From CAWAYH01 sp963786195 (lineage in GTDB: Bacteria > Acidobacteriota > Vicinamibacteria > Vicinamibacterales > 2-12-FULL-66-21): a stretch of 64,000 nucleotides of DNA. The notes under the pieces were generated by a model, which ran no database searches, was not told the DNA's origin, and was given only the letters and a program-made list of their open reading frames with translations. The DNA lies in NCBI GenBank assembly GCA_963786195.1, contig CAWAYH010000009.1, positions 1 to 64,000 on the forward strand. Direction: 5' to 3'. Positions 19,409-29,394 of the stretch are shown one piece after another (the stretch's first letter is position 1; each line of letters opens with the position of its first letter). A program made the position numbers and the translations under genes.

Positions 19409-20458
19409 GTGGTCGTCTGGATTGGCTTCATTACCATCGTTCTGCTTCTGCTGGCCCTGGATCTGGGCGTGTTCCATCGACGTGCCCACGTGGTCTCGGT
19501 CCGCGAGGCGCTGACCTGGTCGGTCATCTGGGTCATCACCGCGCTCCTCTTCGCCTGTCTGGTGTACTTCGGATACGAGCACCACTGGCTCGGCCTCGGG
19601 TTCGACCCCGATCCGGCGGATCGCAGCGCGGCGCATCCTGACGGGCGCGTGAACGACGCCCGCAGCGCGCTGGTCAAGTTCCTCACCGGATACGTCATCG
19701 AGCTGTCGCTCAGCGTCGACAACCTGTTCGTGATCGCGATGGTGTTCGGCTATTTCGCCGTGCCAAGGATGTATCAGCATCGCGTCCTGTTCTGGGGCAT
19801 TCTGGGTGCGCTCGTGATGCGCGGCGCCATGATCGCGATCGGCGCGCGGCTCGTCGCGGAGTTCTCGTGGATCCTCTACGTCTTCGGCGTCATCCTCATG
19901 CTGACGGCGGTGAAGATGCTGTTCTCGGGCGGCGAACACGGCGACCCCGGCCGCAACATCGTCGTCCGCGCCATCAAGCGGTTCTTTCCCGTGACCGATC
20001 AGTTCCACGGCGATGCGTTCGTCATCCGCACGGAGAGTGCCCGGGGTCGCACGCTGATGCTGACGCCGCTCACGCCGGCGCTCGCGATGGTCGAGACGAC
20101 CGATCTGGTGTTCGCGGTCGACTCGATCCCGGCGATCTTCGCCATCACGGCCGACCCGTTCCTCGTGTTCTCCAGCAACGTGTTCGCCGTGCTTGGCCTG
20201 CGCTCGCTGTTCTTCGCGCTGTCCGGCGCGCTGCACTACTTCCAATACCTGAAGCACGCGCTGGCCCTCGTCTTGATGACCGTCGGCGTCAAGATGCTCG
20301 CACATGACTGGCTCGAGGAGGCGCTGGGGCCGAACTTCAACCTGTACCTGCTCCTGACCGTGCTGTTGATTCTGGCCGCGGGCGCGCTGATCTCGATAGT
20401 CGAAGTCCGGTGGCGCACCGAGCGACCCGGCGCCGAGGTCAGGAGCGAAGAGCCGTGA
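19409..20458 (+). CDS. TerC/Alx-family integral membrane protein (probable Mn exporter)
   Basis: This TerC-family protein has about eight to nine membrane helices. The conserved acidic motifs are visible: LSLSVDNLFVIAMVFGYF in an early helix and AMVETTDLVFAVDSIPAIFAI in the second half, the paired Asp/Glu sites thought to bind metal. The family exports Mn2+ or loads exported metalloenzymes. I moved the start from an upstream ATG (19316), which falls inside the riboswitch, to GTG 19409: GGGAGG (19398-19403) lies 5 nt before it and the first helix (VVWIGFITIVLLLLALDLGVF) begins at once; GTG 19406 is the alternative. The upstream Mn2+ riboswitch supports the function. It converges with ADOP3, and the 3' ends overlap by 20 bp. 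Confidence 0.87.
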   Translation: MVVWIGFITIVLLLLALDLGVFHRRAHVVSVREALTWSVIWVITALLFACLVYFGYEHHWLGLGFDPDPADRSAAHPDGRVNDARSALVKFLTGYVIELSLSVDNLFVIAMVFGYFAVPRMYQHRVLFWGILGALVMRGAMIAIGARLVAEFSWILYVFGVILMLTAVKMLFSGGEHGDPGRNIVVRAIKRFFPVTDQFHGDAFVIRTESARGRTLMLTPLTPALAMVETTDLVFAVDSIPAIFAITADPFLVFSSNVFAVLGLRSLFFALSGALHYFQYLKHALALVLMTVGVKMLAHDWLEEALGPNFNLYLLLTVLLILAAGALISIVEVRWRTERPGAEVRSEEP

Positions 20459-23024
20459 GCGGATCGACTCCCGCGGCGCGACGTGCGGCCAGCAAGGTGG
20501 CGAGCATGCAGACGATGGCCATCGCAGCCGCCGCCGCCAGGAACGAGGCCCAATCCAGCGGGCTCGTGTCGACCAGCCAGCCCGAGAGAAACCGCGTCGT
20601 GAGCGCGGCCAGGCTGACGCCGCAGATGAGGCCCAGGGCCGCCAGGGCTGCACCCCGCGCCAGGAACAGGCGCAGCACACGCCCGCGCCCCGCACCGAGG
20701 GCCATCCGCACGCCAATCTCCGGCGTGCGCTCGGTCACCCAGCAATTGACGACCGCGAACAGGCCGACTGCGGCGAGCGCGAGCGCAATGACCGCGAACG
20801 CCGACATCAACGACGCAGCGAAGCGCCACGTCGCGACCGATCGCGCCGTGATGGCGGCGACCGATTCCACGTCGCCGATCGGCAGGATCGGATCGATTGC
20901 GGCGACTTCCTCGCGGATGGTTCGCGAGATCTGCTCCTGACGCTCTGCCGTCCGGACGACGACCCGAAGGATCGGCACGGGCTCGTCCGCGAAGGGGACG
21001 TACACCTCGGCGGCGGCGCTCAGCCGGCGCCCGGAATCGCGCACGTTGCGGGAGATACCGACGATAGTCTTGGTCGAGGCTGTACCCTGGCCCTTGAACG
21101 TGATCCGCCGACCGAGCGGATCCTGGCCGGGCCACATGCGTTGCGCCAGCGTTTCGTTGACGATCGCGACGCCCGATCCCGGGCCGTCGGCTGGCGTGAA
21201 TGCGCGGCCGCGGAGAATTGTCATGCCCATGACGCTGAAGTACTCAGGCGTGACGTGCGGCGCATACAATTCGGTCGGAGCCGACCTGTCGCCGTCTTCG
21301 CGCTGCACGTCAGCGGTGCTGATGAACCCCGACAGCGGAAGGTAGCTCGTGGCCGCGACCGCCTGCACGCCGGGCCGTTGCAAGAGACGCTGCTGCAGAT
21401 GCTCGACGAACGCCGTCCGCGTCGGACCGTCCGCGTAGCGCGACGCGGGCAGCGAGATCGTCGTCGCCACCTTGCCTTCGGGGTCGAAGCCGGGATCGAC
21501 CGGCCTGAGGTGCAGGAACGTCTTCACCAGCAGGCTGGCGCCGATCAGCAGCGCCATCGACAGGGCGACCTCCGCGACGATGAGCGCGCCGCGCATCCGG
21601 CGTCGGGAGGGTGTCGCCGCGAGGGCGGATTCCTTCAGCGTCGCTCCCAGATCCACCCGCGAGGCGTACACCGCGGGCAGCAGGCCGAACACGAAGCCCG
21701 TCGCGGTCGACAGCGCGACGCACATGACGAGGACCCGGCCGTCGAGCGCGATGTGATCGATACGGCGGATGTAGCCTGGCATCACGGAGAGCAGCGCGCC
21801 GAGACTCCAGTTCGCCATCAGCAACCCGGCGACGCCGCCGCACAACGCGAACAGCACGCTCTCGGTTAGCAGCTGGCGGATCATGCGGGCACGGCTGCAG
21901 CCGAGCGCCGCGCGAAGCGACAGCTCTCGTCTGCGTGCATCGGCGCGGCCCAGCAGCAGACTGGCGACATTGGCGCACGCGATGAGCAGCACGAACCCCG
22001 CGGCGCCGGAGAGCGCCAGGAGCGGCTGCCTGACTTCGCCAGTGATCTCCTCGGTGAGCGATTCCAGCCGCACGTGAGAGCGCGCCGCCGGCGGGTCACG
22101 ACGCGTCGAGCACGGCGTCCATCTGCGCTCGCGGCGACACTGGCAGCGACGCCCGGCTTCAGTCGACCGTAGACGCTGACCGATGAGGCTTCGCGCCATG
22201 CGCTCGCCCGTCAGGCACGAGGTCAGTGGGATCCAGCCGTCGATCCGCCGCAGGGCGCGCGGGCCATCGAATTGTCGGGGCATGACGCCGATCACCGTCA
22301 CCGGCGCGCCGTCGAGAATCAGGGCGCGGCCAATGCTGCCGCGATCGGCACCGAGCCGGTTCGTCCAGAACGCGTGGCTGACCACGACGACCTGAGCGCC
22401 GGCCGGAGTGTCTTCATCCTCGGTGAACGTGCGACCCATTGCGGGAGCGACACCGAGCGTCGGGAACATGGCAGCCGAAAAACACTCGAGCCTGACGCGG
22501 TCGGGCGCGCCGTCCCCGGTCCACACGGGCGAGGCCATGGAGTAGCCGGCGAGCGAGTCGAAGGCGTCGACGCCCGCGGACCAGGCGCGAAACTGCTGCA
22601 TGGAAATCGGAGCGTAGTTCCCGCGGGCCTGCAAGCGGCGAACCGACACCAGGCGGTCGGGATCCTCGAACGGCAGCTGCAGGAGCACGGCGTTGACGAC
22701 GGTGAACATCGCCGTGTTCGCGCCGACGCCGAGCGCGATCGCCAGCACGGCTGCGCCCGTCGTCAGCGGGTTCCTGCGCATGAGGCGCAGGCCGTAGCCG
22801 GCGTCCCGGATCAACACGTGCGCGTGCTCGCGGGGCGCGATGCGGGCAAAGCCGCCAAGCGTGCGCCACCAGAGCCGGGTGAGACCTGATCGTCCCGACG
22901 TCGCAGCCTCGGCGCGTTCGTCGCGAAAGACCGACGACATCTCGTCGCCAAAATCACCGCGGAACTCTGACGGGAAGAGCCGCAGCAGCAGATGATACAA
23001 ACGTTCGGCGAGCGGCTTGCGCAT
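20439..23024 (-). CDS. ADOP permease 3 (FtsX/MacB-like)
   Basis: This 861-codon ADOP has the N-terminal extension of PadR-linked members (RLYHLLLRLFPSEFRGDFGDEMSSVF, then RDAGYGLRLMRRNPL). The first FtsX unit begins AVLAIALGVGANTAMFTVV; then come FVLLIACANVASLLLG with RAALGCSRARMIRQLL, and a second unit with VALSMALLIGASLLVKTF and GVRMALGAGRGRVLRLFL, ending AAGVDPLTALRS. Residues ~285-320 (about 22065-22180) are scrambled by two compensating indels; the flanks are normal. It lies 3 bp downstream of its PadR regulator, with which it forms an operon. No ATPase is adjacent. Confidence 0.87.
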   Translation of the reverse strand: MRKPLAERLYHLLLRLFPSEFRGDFGDEMSSVFRDERAEAATSGRSGLTRLWWRTLGGFARIAPREHAHVLIRDAGYGLRLMRRNPLTTGAAVLAIALGVGANTAMFTVVNAVLLQLPFEDPDRLVSVRRLQARGNYAPISMQQFRAWSAGVDAFDSLAGYSMASPVWTGDGAPDRVRLECFSAAMFPTLGVAPAMGRTFTEDEDTPAGAQVVVVSHAFWTNRLGADRGSIGRALILDGAPVTVIGVMPRQFDGPRALRRIDGWIPLTSCLTGERMARSLIGQRLRSTEAGRRCQCRRERRWTPCSTRRDPPAARSHVRLESLTEEITGEVRQPLLALSGAAGFVLLIACANVASLLLGRADARRRELSLRAALGCSRARMIRQLLTESVLFALCGGVAGLLMANWSLGALLSVMPGYIRRIDHIALDGRVLVMCVALSTATGFVFGLLPAVYASRVDLGATLKESALAATPSRRRMRGALIVAEVALSMALLIGASLLVKTFLHLRPVDPGFDPEGKVATTISLPASRYADGPTRTAFVEHLQQRLLQRPGVQAVAATSYLPLSGFISTADVQREDGDRSAPTELYAPHVTPEYFSVMGMTILRGRAFTPADGPGSGVAIVNETLAQRMWPGQDPLGRRITFKGQGTASTKTIVGISRNVRDSGRRLSAAAEVYVPFADEPVPILRVVVRTAERQEQISRTIREEVAAIDPILPIGDVESVAAITARSVATWRFAASLMSAFAVIALALAAVGLFAVVNCWVTERTPEIGVRMALGAGRGRVLRLFLARGAALAALGLICGVSLAALTTRFLSGWLVDTSPLDWASFLAAAAAMAIVCMLATLLAARRAAGVDPLTALRS

Positions 23025-23027
23025 GCC

Positions 23028-23402
23028 TCACCCCACGCTGCGGCCCGGGTCGACGATCAACCGTGTCGCGCGCGCGACGGCGATCATCTTCTCGAGCCGT
23101 TCGGCCTCGGCGACGGCCACGCGGCGGCCGAAGTCCGTCAGCCGGTAATACCGCCGCCGCTCATCGTCCTCAGCCGCGGCCGGGCGCCTGCGCGACTCGA
23201 CGATCAGCCCCTCGGCAAGCAGCCGCTTGATGATGCCGTAGAGCGTACCCGTGCTGAGCATCACCTCGCCGTTGGTGTGATGAGCAACGCTCTTGATCAC
23301 GGCGTAGCCGTGCTGTTCCCCGTCGGCGAGCGCGACGAGGACGTGGAACATCGGCGAGGTGAGGGGAAGAAGTTGTGAAGGATCGCGCCGGATCGACGTC
23401 AT
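23028..23402 (-). CDS. PadR-family transcriptional regulator
   Basis: This is a 124-residue winged-helix repressor. Conserved PadR blocks are SPMFHVLVALADGEQHGYAV, the recognition region MLSTGTLYGIIKRLLAEGLI, and the wing RRRYYRLTDFGRRVAVAEAERL. It differs from the first PadR in this window (no GTLDLLIL opening), so it belongs to a second subfamily. The stop is 3 bp before the ADOP3 start codon, so the pair is translated together and PadR very likely represses its own operon through the inverted repeat around the promoter at 23412-23449. The ATG at 23402 lacks a strong Shine-Dalgarno. Confidence 0.87.
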   Translation of the reverse strand: MTSIRRDPSQLLPLTSPMFHVLVALADGEQHGYAVIKSVAHHTNGEVMLSTGTLYGIIKRLLAEGLIVESRRRPAAAEDDERRRYYRLTDFGRRVAVAEAERLEKMIAVARATRLIVDPGRSVG

Positions 23403-23411
23403 GATTGACTA

Positions 23412-23449
23412 CGTCGCGTGACTCTATATCGTGACGCGACGCATGTCAA
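23412..23449 (-). promoter_or_regulatory. PadR-ADOP3 promoter with overlapping inverted-repeat operator
   Basis: Read on the minus strand, TTGACA (23444-23449) is followed after 17 bp by TAGAGT (23421-23426). An inverted repeat with arms ACGCGACG (23434-23441) and CGTCGCGT (23412-23419) brackets the -10 region. A repressor bound there would block polymerase, which is the standard layout of PadR autoregulation. Confidence 0.6.
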
Positions 23450-23496
23450 CGCAGCCTACCAGCTTCCAGTTTCCAGTCTCCGACCAAGACTCTTCG

Positions 23497-26400
23497 CTAT
23501 GTCCCTCCCGTCGTGACGCGCAAGCTGTATGTGCCGGTCCCGTCAACGCCTGAGTCGGCGCTCCCAACGAGGACGAGATATGTGCCGGTCACTGGTGCTA
23601 CGACGTTGACGATCTCCGCCGCGGCGAGTCCGAACGCTGAGCCCAACGTCGCGCCGTTGGGCGCCCAGAGCCGAATCCACGGCCGGAAGTCGTCGGTCTC
23701 GGATGTCTGGCTGACTTGCACCGTCAGGAGCATGCCCGCAACGGCGGTGAAGGTCCACACGTCCACATCGCCCTGCGGGATCTCGCCGGCATGGACTGCG
23801 CCGATGGTCACCGGCCCGCCCTGATCGCCCGGCGACACGGTGATCGGCCCCGGCGTGTGCGTCATCGTCAGCCGGTACGTGCCCGTCCCGTCGACTCCGC
23901 TGTCGAAGCTCGCCACGAGCACCAGGTAGGTGCCCGTGACCGGCGCGATCACATCGCCGATCTCCGCCGCATCCGTGCCGAACGCTGAGCCCAAGGTCGC
24001 CCCGTTGGGCGCCCACAGCCGAATCCACGGCCGGAAGTCGTCCGTGTCGGTCGATCTCGCCGATGTGCACGGCGATGCGGTCACCGGCGGTGGCCGTGAA
24101 CGTCCACACGTCCAGGTCGCCCTGCAGGATCTCGCCCGTATGCAGCGCCGCCGTTGGTGAGCGGCCCGCCCTGATCGCCGGCCGACACGGTGATCGGCCC
24201 CGGCGTGTGCGTCATCGTCAGGCGATAGGTGCCCGTCCCGTCGACGCCGCTGTCGAAGCTCGCGACCAGCACCAGGTAGGTGCCGGTCACCGGGCGCGAC
24301 CACATCGTCGACCTGCGCCGCATCCGTGCCGGACGCTGAGCCCGAGGTCGCCCCGTTGGGCGCCCACAGCCGAATCCACGGCCGGAAGTCGTCCGTGTCG
24401 GCGATCTCGCCGATGTGCACGCGCGATGCGGTCACCGGCGGTGGCCGTGAACGTCCACACGTCCAGGTCGCCCTGCAGGATCTCGCCCGTGTGCATCGCG
24501 CCGTTGGTGAGCGGCCCGCCCTGGTCGCCCGGCGACACCGTGATCGGCCCGGCGTGTGCGTCATCGTCAGCCGATACGTGCCGGTCCCGTCGAACCCGCT
24601 GTCGAAGCTCGCGACCAGCACCAGGTAGGTGCCGGTCACCGGCGCGACCACGTCGTCGATCGCCGCCGCGTCCGTGCCCGAACGCTGTCGCCCAGGGTCG
24701 CCCCGTTGGGCGCCCACAGCCGGATCCACGGCCGGAAGTCGTCCGTGTCGGTGATCTCGCCGATGTGCACGGCGATGCGCTCGCCGGCGGTGGCGGTGAA
24801 CGTCCACACGTCCAGGTCGCCCTGCAGGATCTCGCCCGTGTGCATCGCCGCCGTTGGTGAGCGGCCCGCCCTGATCGCCCGGCGACACCGTGATCGGCCC
24901 CGGCGTGTGCGTCATCGTCAGGCGATACGTGCCGGTGCCGTCGAACCCGCTGTCGAAGCTCGCGACGAGCACCAGATAGGTGCCGGTGACCGGCGCGACC
25001 ACATCGTCGATCACCGCCGCGTCCGTGCCGGACGGCTGAGCCCGAGGATCGCCCCGTTGGGCGCCCACAGCCGAATCCACGGCCGGAAGTCGTCGGTGTC
25101 GGTCGATCTCGCCGATGTGCACGCGCGATGCGGTCACCGGCGGTCGCCGTGAACGTCCACACGTCCAGGTCGCCCTGCAGGATCTCGCCCGTGTGCAGCG
25201 CCGCCGTTGGTGAGCGGCCCGCCCTGATCGCCCGGCGACACCGTGATCGGCCCCGGCGTGTGCGTCATCGTCAGCCGATACGTGCCGGTGCCGTCGAACC
25301 CGCGTCGAAGCTCGCGACGAGCACCAGGTAGGTGCCGGTGACCGGGCGCGATCACGTCGTCGATCGCCGCCGCGTCCGTGCCGGACGCTGTCGCCCGAGG
25401 CTCGCCCCGTTGGGCGCCCACAGCCGAATCCACGGCCGGAAGTCGTCGGTGTCGGTCGATCTCGCCGATGTGCACGCGCGATCCGGTCACCGGCGGTGGC
25501 GGTGAACGTCCAGACGTCCAGGTCGCCCTGCAGGATCTCGCCCGTATGCATCGCCGCCGTTGGTGAGCGGCCCGCCCTGATCGCCCGGCGACACCGTGAT
25601 CGGCCCCGGCGTGTGCGTCATCGTCAGCCGATAGGTGCCGGTGCCGTCGAAGCCGCGTGTCGAAGCTCGCGACGAGCACCAGGTAGGTGCCGGTGACCGG
25701 GCGCGACGACGTCGTCGACCTGCCGCCGCATCCGTGCCGAACGCTGAGCCGAGGGTCGCCCCGTTGGGCGCCCAGAGCCGGATCCACGGCCGGAAGTCGT
25801 CGTCGTCGACAATCTCGCCGATGTGCACGGCGATGCGGTCACCGGCGGTGGCGGTGAACGTCCACACGTCCAGGTCACCCTGCAGAATCTCGCCGGTATG
25901 CAGCGCGCCGTTGGTGAGCGGCCCACCCTGATCGCCCGCCGACACGGTGATCGGCCCCGGCGTGTGCGTCATCGTCAGCCGATAGGTGCCCGTCCCGTCG
26001 ACGCCGAGGTCGGCGCTCGCCACGAGCACCAGGTAGGTGCCGGTCACCGGGGCGATCACATCGCCGATCTCCGCCGCATCCGTGCTGAACGCTGAGCCCA
26101 AAATCGCACTGGTCGGCGCAGAGAGCCGAATCCATGGCCGGAAATCATCGTTGTCGACAACTTCGCCTACGTGGACAGCGATGCGATCACCAGCATTTGC
26201 TGTGAACGTCCACGTATCCACCTCACTGGCAGTGAGAATCGCCCCACAGTGAGTCCCACCGTTCAGGAGCGTGCCGTTCTCGACACCACATTCGCCGGCA
26301 GCATCGACGATGGTGACCGTGGCGGTTTCCGGCGACCCGAGGTTGTAGGCGGCGCCGTCGATTACGGTGATGACAACCGTTTCGGAGAATTCAGGCACTG

Positions 26401-28416
26401 CGTCAGCGAGAGGCGTGATGGTCACATCTGCGGACGGCTGTCCAGCCGGGATGACGACACTGGCGCCGATTCGTTTCGTAGTCGAGACCGTTCGTGGCAG
26501 TGCCACCGATCGTGTAAGTCACGGTCAGCGGGCTCCCGACGTCTCCTCCACTCCGAGTAACCCTGAACGTTCCCGGGTCCGGACCGGCTTCGGCGGCAGC
26601 GCCGTCGATGGCTTGGATGCTGACGGTGGGCAGCGTGACAACGATCGCGCGAATTAGCACGGTGTCGGGCGCGCTGTTCACGAACCCGTCGTTGACGATG
26701 AGCTGCGCGAGATAATCCCCGGCCTGATCGACAGTGAATGTCGGGTTGACGGCCGTGACGTCGCTGAACTGCGCGGTGCTGCCGGCGGGCTTCGACAGGA
26801 GGGACCAGCTGAACGTCAACGGCTGGCCGTCGGCGTCGGTCGATCCAGTGCCGTTCAAGGTGACGACGGAGCCGACAGCGACGTCGAGTTGATCGGCTCC
26901 GGCGTTGGCGACCGGCGTCGAATTGGTGGTCGAGATCGTGACGGAATCCGCGGCGCTCGCCACGAACCCATCGTTGACGATGAGCTGCACGACGTAGGTT
27001 CCGGGCCGGTCGGCCGTGAACGACGGGCCGACCGCCGTGGGATTATCGAGCGTCGTCAGGCTGCCCGCGGGCCGCGACGTGAACGACCACGCGAACGTGA
27101 GCGGATCGCCGTCGGCGTCCGACGATCCTGCCCCGTTCAGCGACACGGTCTGACCTACGGCCACCGTCTGATCGGGACCGGCGTTGGCGACCGGCGCGGA
27201 ATTGGCCGTCGTGATCACCACCGTGTCCGGAGCGCTGGATTCGAAACCGTCGTTCACGATCAGCTGGGCGACGTACTCGCCAGGCAGGTCCGCGAGGAAT
27301 GTCGGCATCACCGCCGTCGGGTTGCTCAGCGTGGCGACGCTGCCTGGAGGTCTGGTGGTGAGGGACCAGGTGAAGGTCAGCGGATTGCCGTCCACGTCAC
27401 TGGAACCGCTGCCGTCGAGCGTGACGAGCGTCGCCGGTCGCACAGTCCGATCCGGACCGGCGTTGGCGACGGGGGCGGCATTCTGGGTGCGAACCTCTAC
27501 GACATCCGGCGCGCTGTTGAGAACGCCGTCGTTGACGATCAGTTGGATCCGGTAGGTCCCCGGCCTGTCGGCGACGAACGTCGGGAAGACCGCAGTGGGA
27601 TTGCTCAGCACTGCGGCGCTCCCCAAGGGCGCCGACAGCAGCGCCCAGGCAAACGTCAACGGATTGCCGTCGGCGTCGCTCGAGCCGCTGCCGTTCAGCG
27701 TCACAGTCTGACCCAATCCCACGGTCTGATCCGGGCCGGCATTGGCCACCGGCGCCGAATTGGCCGTCGTGACAACCACTAGATTCGGGCGAACTGTTCA
27801 CGGTGCCGTCATTCACGATCAGGCGAACGACGTAGTCTCCCTGAACATCAGTTGTGAACGTCGGCGTGATCGACGTCGGATTCTGAAGAACGGCGAAGCT
27901 GCCGGGAGGACGTGATTGGAAGTCCCAGGCAAACGTCAGCGGATCGCCGTCAGCGTCCGTCGACCCACTGCCATTGAGCGTCACGGTCACACCCATGCCC
28001 ACCGTCTGATCAGGCCCCGCGTTTGCTGTTGGCAGGTGATTGCCGGTGGCGGGCGCGATCACCCACTGGAGGTTCGAGAAGGCGAAGGGCACCGTCCGGT
28101 CGTGCCGAAAACTGAACGTGTCGAGGCTCTCGACCGTGCCTCCTGAGCCCACCGGCCCGAACGACAGCACGCCATCGACGATCGTTGTTGCTCCAGACAG
28201 GCTGGACACGGTCGCCGTCGCGCTCGTCAGCGCTGCGCCATTGTTCGTCAACGACGCACGGTAGACATACTCCGACACGGTGCGCGTGACGCGCACCTCA
28301 CTCACCTTGACGTAGCCGCCAATCGCCTGGAGTCCTGGTTGTGCTGAGGGTGAGTACGGGAAGAGACAGGTACCGACGAGCAATGTCGTCGCGACCAAAC
28401 GGATCGTCCGCTGCAT
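23497..28416 (-). CDS. Giant secreted PKD/Calx-beta protein with eight 117-residue C-terminal repeats, frameshifted
   Basis: This is a secreted or surface protein of about 1640 residues. ATG 28416 (GAGG upstream) opens on a signal peptide (RLVATTLLVGTCLFPYSPSAQ). Next come an N-terminal beta-domain, five PKD-like Ig domains of about 93 residues (each opening PVANAGPDQTV-type, with LNGSGSSDADGxPLTF and QLIVNDG), then a Calx-beta-like domain (FRVTRSGGDVGSPLTVTYTIGG, later SETVVITVIDGAAYN). The C-terminal half is eight units related to bacterial pre-peptidase C-terminal domains: CGAILTASEVDTWTFTANAGD in unit 1, DFRPWIRLWAPNGA, VAPVTGTYLVLVASFDSG, GTGTYRLTMTHTPGP. Frame breaks occur near 27780 and 26480 and roughly once per repeat from 25750 down. 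There is no visible catalytic domain or anchor. An adhesin or matrix role is inference. Confidence 0.7.
23513..26310 (-). repeat. Eight tandem 351-bp coding repeats
   Basis: The same segment (encoding the end of TYRLTMTHTPGP) recurs at 23861, 24211, 24560, 24911, 25264, 25617 and 25968. The steps are 350, 349, 351, 353, 353 and 351 bp, so the true unit is 351 bp (117 codons) with scattered one- and two-base indels. A diverged eighth unit closes the protein. Copies are nearly identical in DNA sequence, which implies recent amplification or ongoing homogenisation. Confidence 0.88.
26880..28040 (-). repeat. Five tandem PKD-like domain repeats (~280 bp)
   Basis: Five copies of a unit of roughly 273-285 bp begin near 28015, 27735, 27460, 27178 and 26900, each encoding a PVANAGPDQTV-type opening. 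Unlike the 351-bp array they have diverged by point substitution and keep nearly constant protein structure, so they are an older duplication. Confidence 0.8.
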
Positions 28417-28490
28417 GCGAAGCCTCAATCGGAGAACGAGCGTGACGAGGCGGCCACCGGCGACGCTCAACGGTCGCCGGTGATTTTAGG

Positions 28491-29012
28491 TCATCTCGAA
28501 CGCCTGCGGGGCACGAAACGAAGGCCAGCTCCTGCGGTCAGGAGCCACAGGGTTGACGGCTCCGGCACGAGTGCTGTCCGGCCCGAGTCAAGGATCCGAA
28601 CGAGGTCTCCTTCGAGCTGGTAGATCTCGAACGGCTGCGATCCAGGTGTGGCAAGCCCCGCCCAGAGAAAACTCACTCGAAACGGCCCGATGAGCGATGG
28701 ATCGGCAATCAGAGCCAGCACGTCGTAGTAGCCGTCCGATGTCAGCGGGACATCGGGTTGCACGAGCAGCGGGTCCCAGTGGCCGTTCCCAGGCGAGGGT
28801 GCCCCGAGTTCAAGCGCCGAATACAACGCATGGTCGAAAAAGATTGTAAAACCCTGGCCCTCAGGAAAAGGATCGCCACTTAGAAAATACTCGTACTCCC
28901 ACCGGCCACCGCTGAGATCTGCCGTCGTGAATTCGATCGTCGTCGCGTGGGCCGATGCTGCACGAAGCACCACTGCGAGCGCGATAACGAGGGGGTCGAA
29001 AGCTCGCTTCAT
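28491..29012 (-). CDS. PEP-CTERM sorting-domain protein
   Basis: This 173-residue exported protein has a signal peptide (DPLVIALAVVLRAASAHA), a beta-rich middle (IEFTTADLSGGRWEYEYFL, FTIFFDHALYSALELG) and a C-terminal PEP-CTERM tripartite signal: VPEPSTLWLL, a short hydrophobic stretch, and the basic tail RRRSR. PEP-CTERM proteins are processed by exosortase and usually end up in the extracellular matrix or on the surface. The start at ATG 29012 follows AGCAGG and is the only one that opens on a signal peptide. The gene lies just upstream of, and on the same strand as, the giant repeat protein. The function of the mature protein is unknown. Confidence 0.85.
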   Translation of the reverse strand: MKRAFDPLVIALAVVLRAASAHATTIEFTTADLSGGRWEYEYFLSGDPFPEGQGFTIFFDHALYSALELGAPSPGNGHWDPLLVQPDVPLTSDGYYDVLALIADPSLIGPFRVSFLWAGLATPGSQPFEIYQLEGDLVRILDSGRTALVPEPSTLWLLTAGAGLRFVPRRRSR

Positions 29013-29250
29013 GTCGACCTGCTTGTCGGAATACAGAGATGCGAAATGGGTGCGAGATGACCTGTAGGGAGCGCGTCGGCGCGCCATGCAAATGCCTGGC
29101 CCGCGCGGGACCCGAAATTGCAGGCTCTTCGAAGAGGATGTCGCGGTAGGGGGAGACAAAAGTCGCAAGATGCGGAGATCGTCGGCGATCGCCGGGACAG
29201 CACCTTGATCGCGACGTGCGGTCAAGAGACGACGTGCGGTCAAGAGACAA
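29013..29250. other. Non-coding gap with an 18-bp tandem duplication
   Basis: I see no supportable gene between the PEP-CTERM start and the mgtE-like fragment. At 29214-29249 an 18-bp unit, GACGTGCGGTCAAGAGAC, occurs twice in tandem, immediately before the duplicated mgtE tail, and may mark the edge of that insertion. Confidence 0.6.
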
Positions 29251-29354
29251 CGAGCTACAGTAATGTGCCGCGAAGCGTCACCAGCGCCACCGAGAAGTAG
29301 ATCACCAGCCCGGTGACGTCGACCAGCGTCGCCACGAACGGCGCGGACGAAGCG
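29251..29354 (-). pseudogene. Duplicated 3' fragment of the mgtE-like gene
   Basis: About 104 bp here match 30809-30912, the last 33 codons and stop of the APC-UspA-MgtE gene, with only a handful of substitutions. The translated minus strand keeps PFVATLVDVTGLVIYFSVAL-like sequence. It has no start or upstream portion. The copy lies 1.5 kb from its source in the same orientation and is separated from it by the FKBP and NTF2-like genes. Confidence 0.8.
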
Positions 29355-29394
29355 TGCAGTGTGTGGTTTCGTCCGGCTCTGCGGGCTGACGCGC

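Noticed and set aside
23497..26310. A cluster of separate small repeat genes
   Set aside because: All fragments join into one reading when single-base indels are allowed, the period is an exact multiple of three, and there are no internal starts with ribosome sites.
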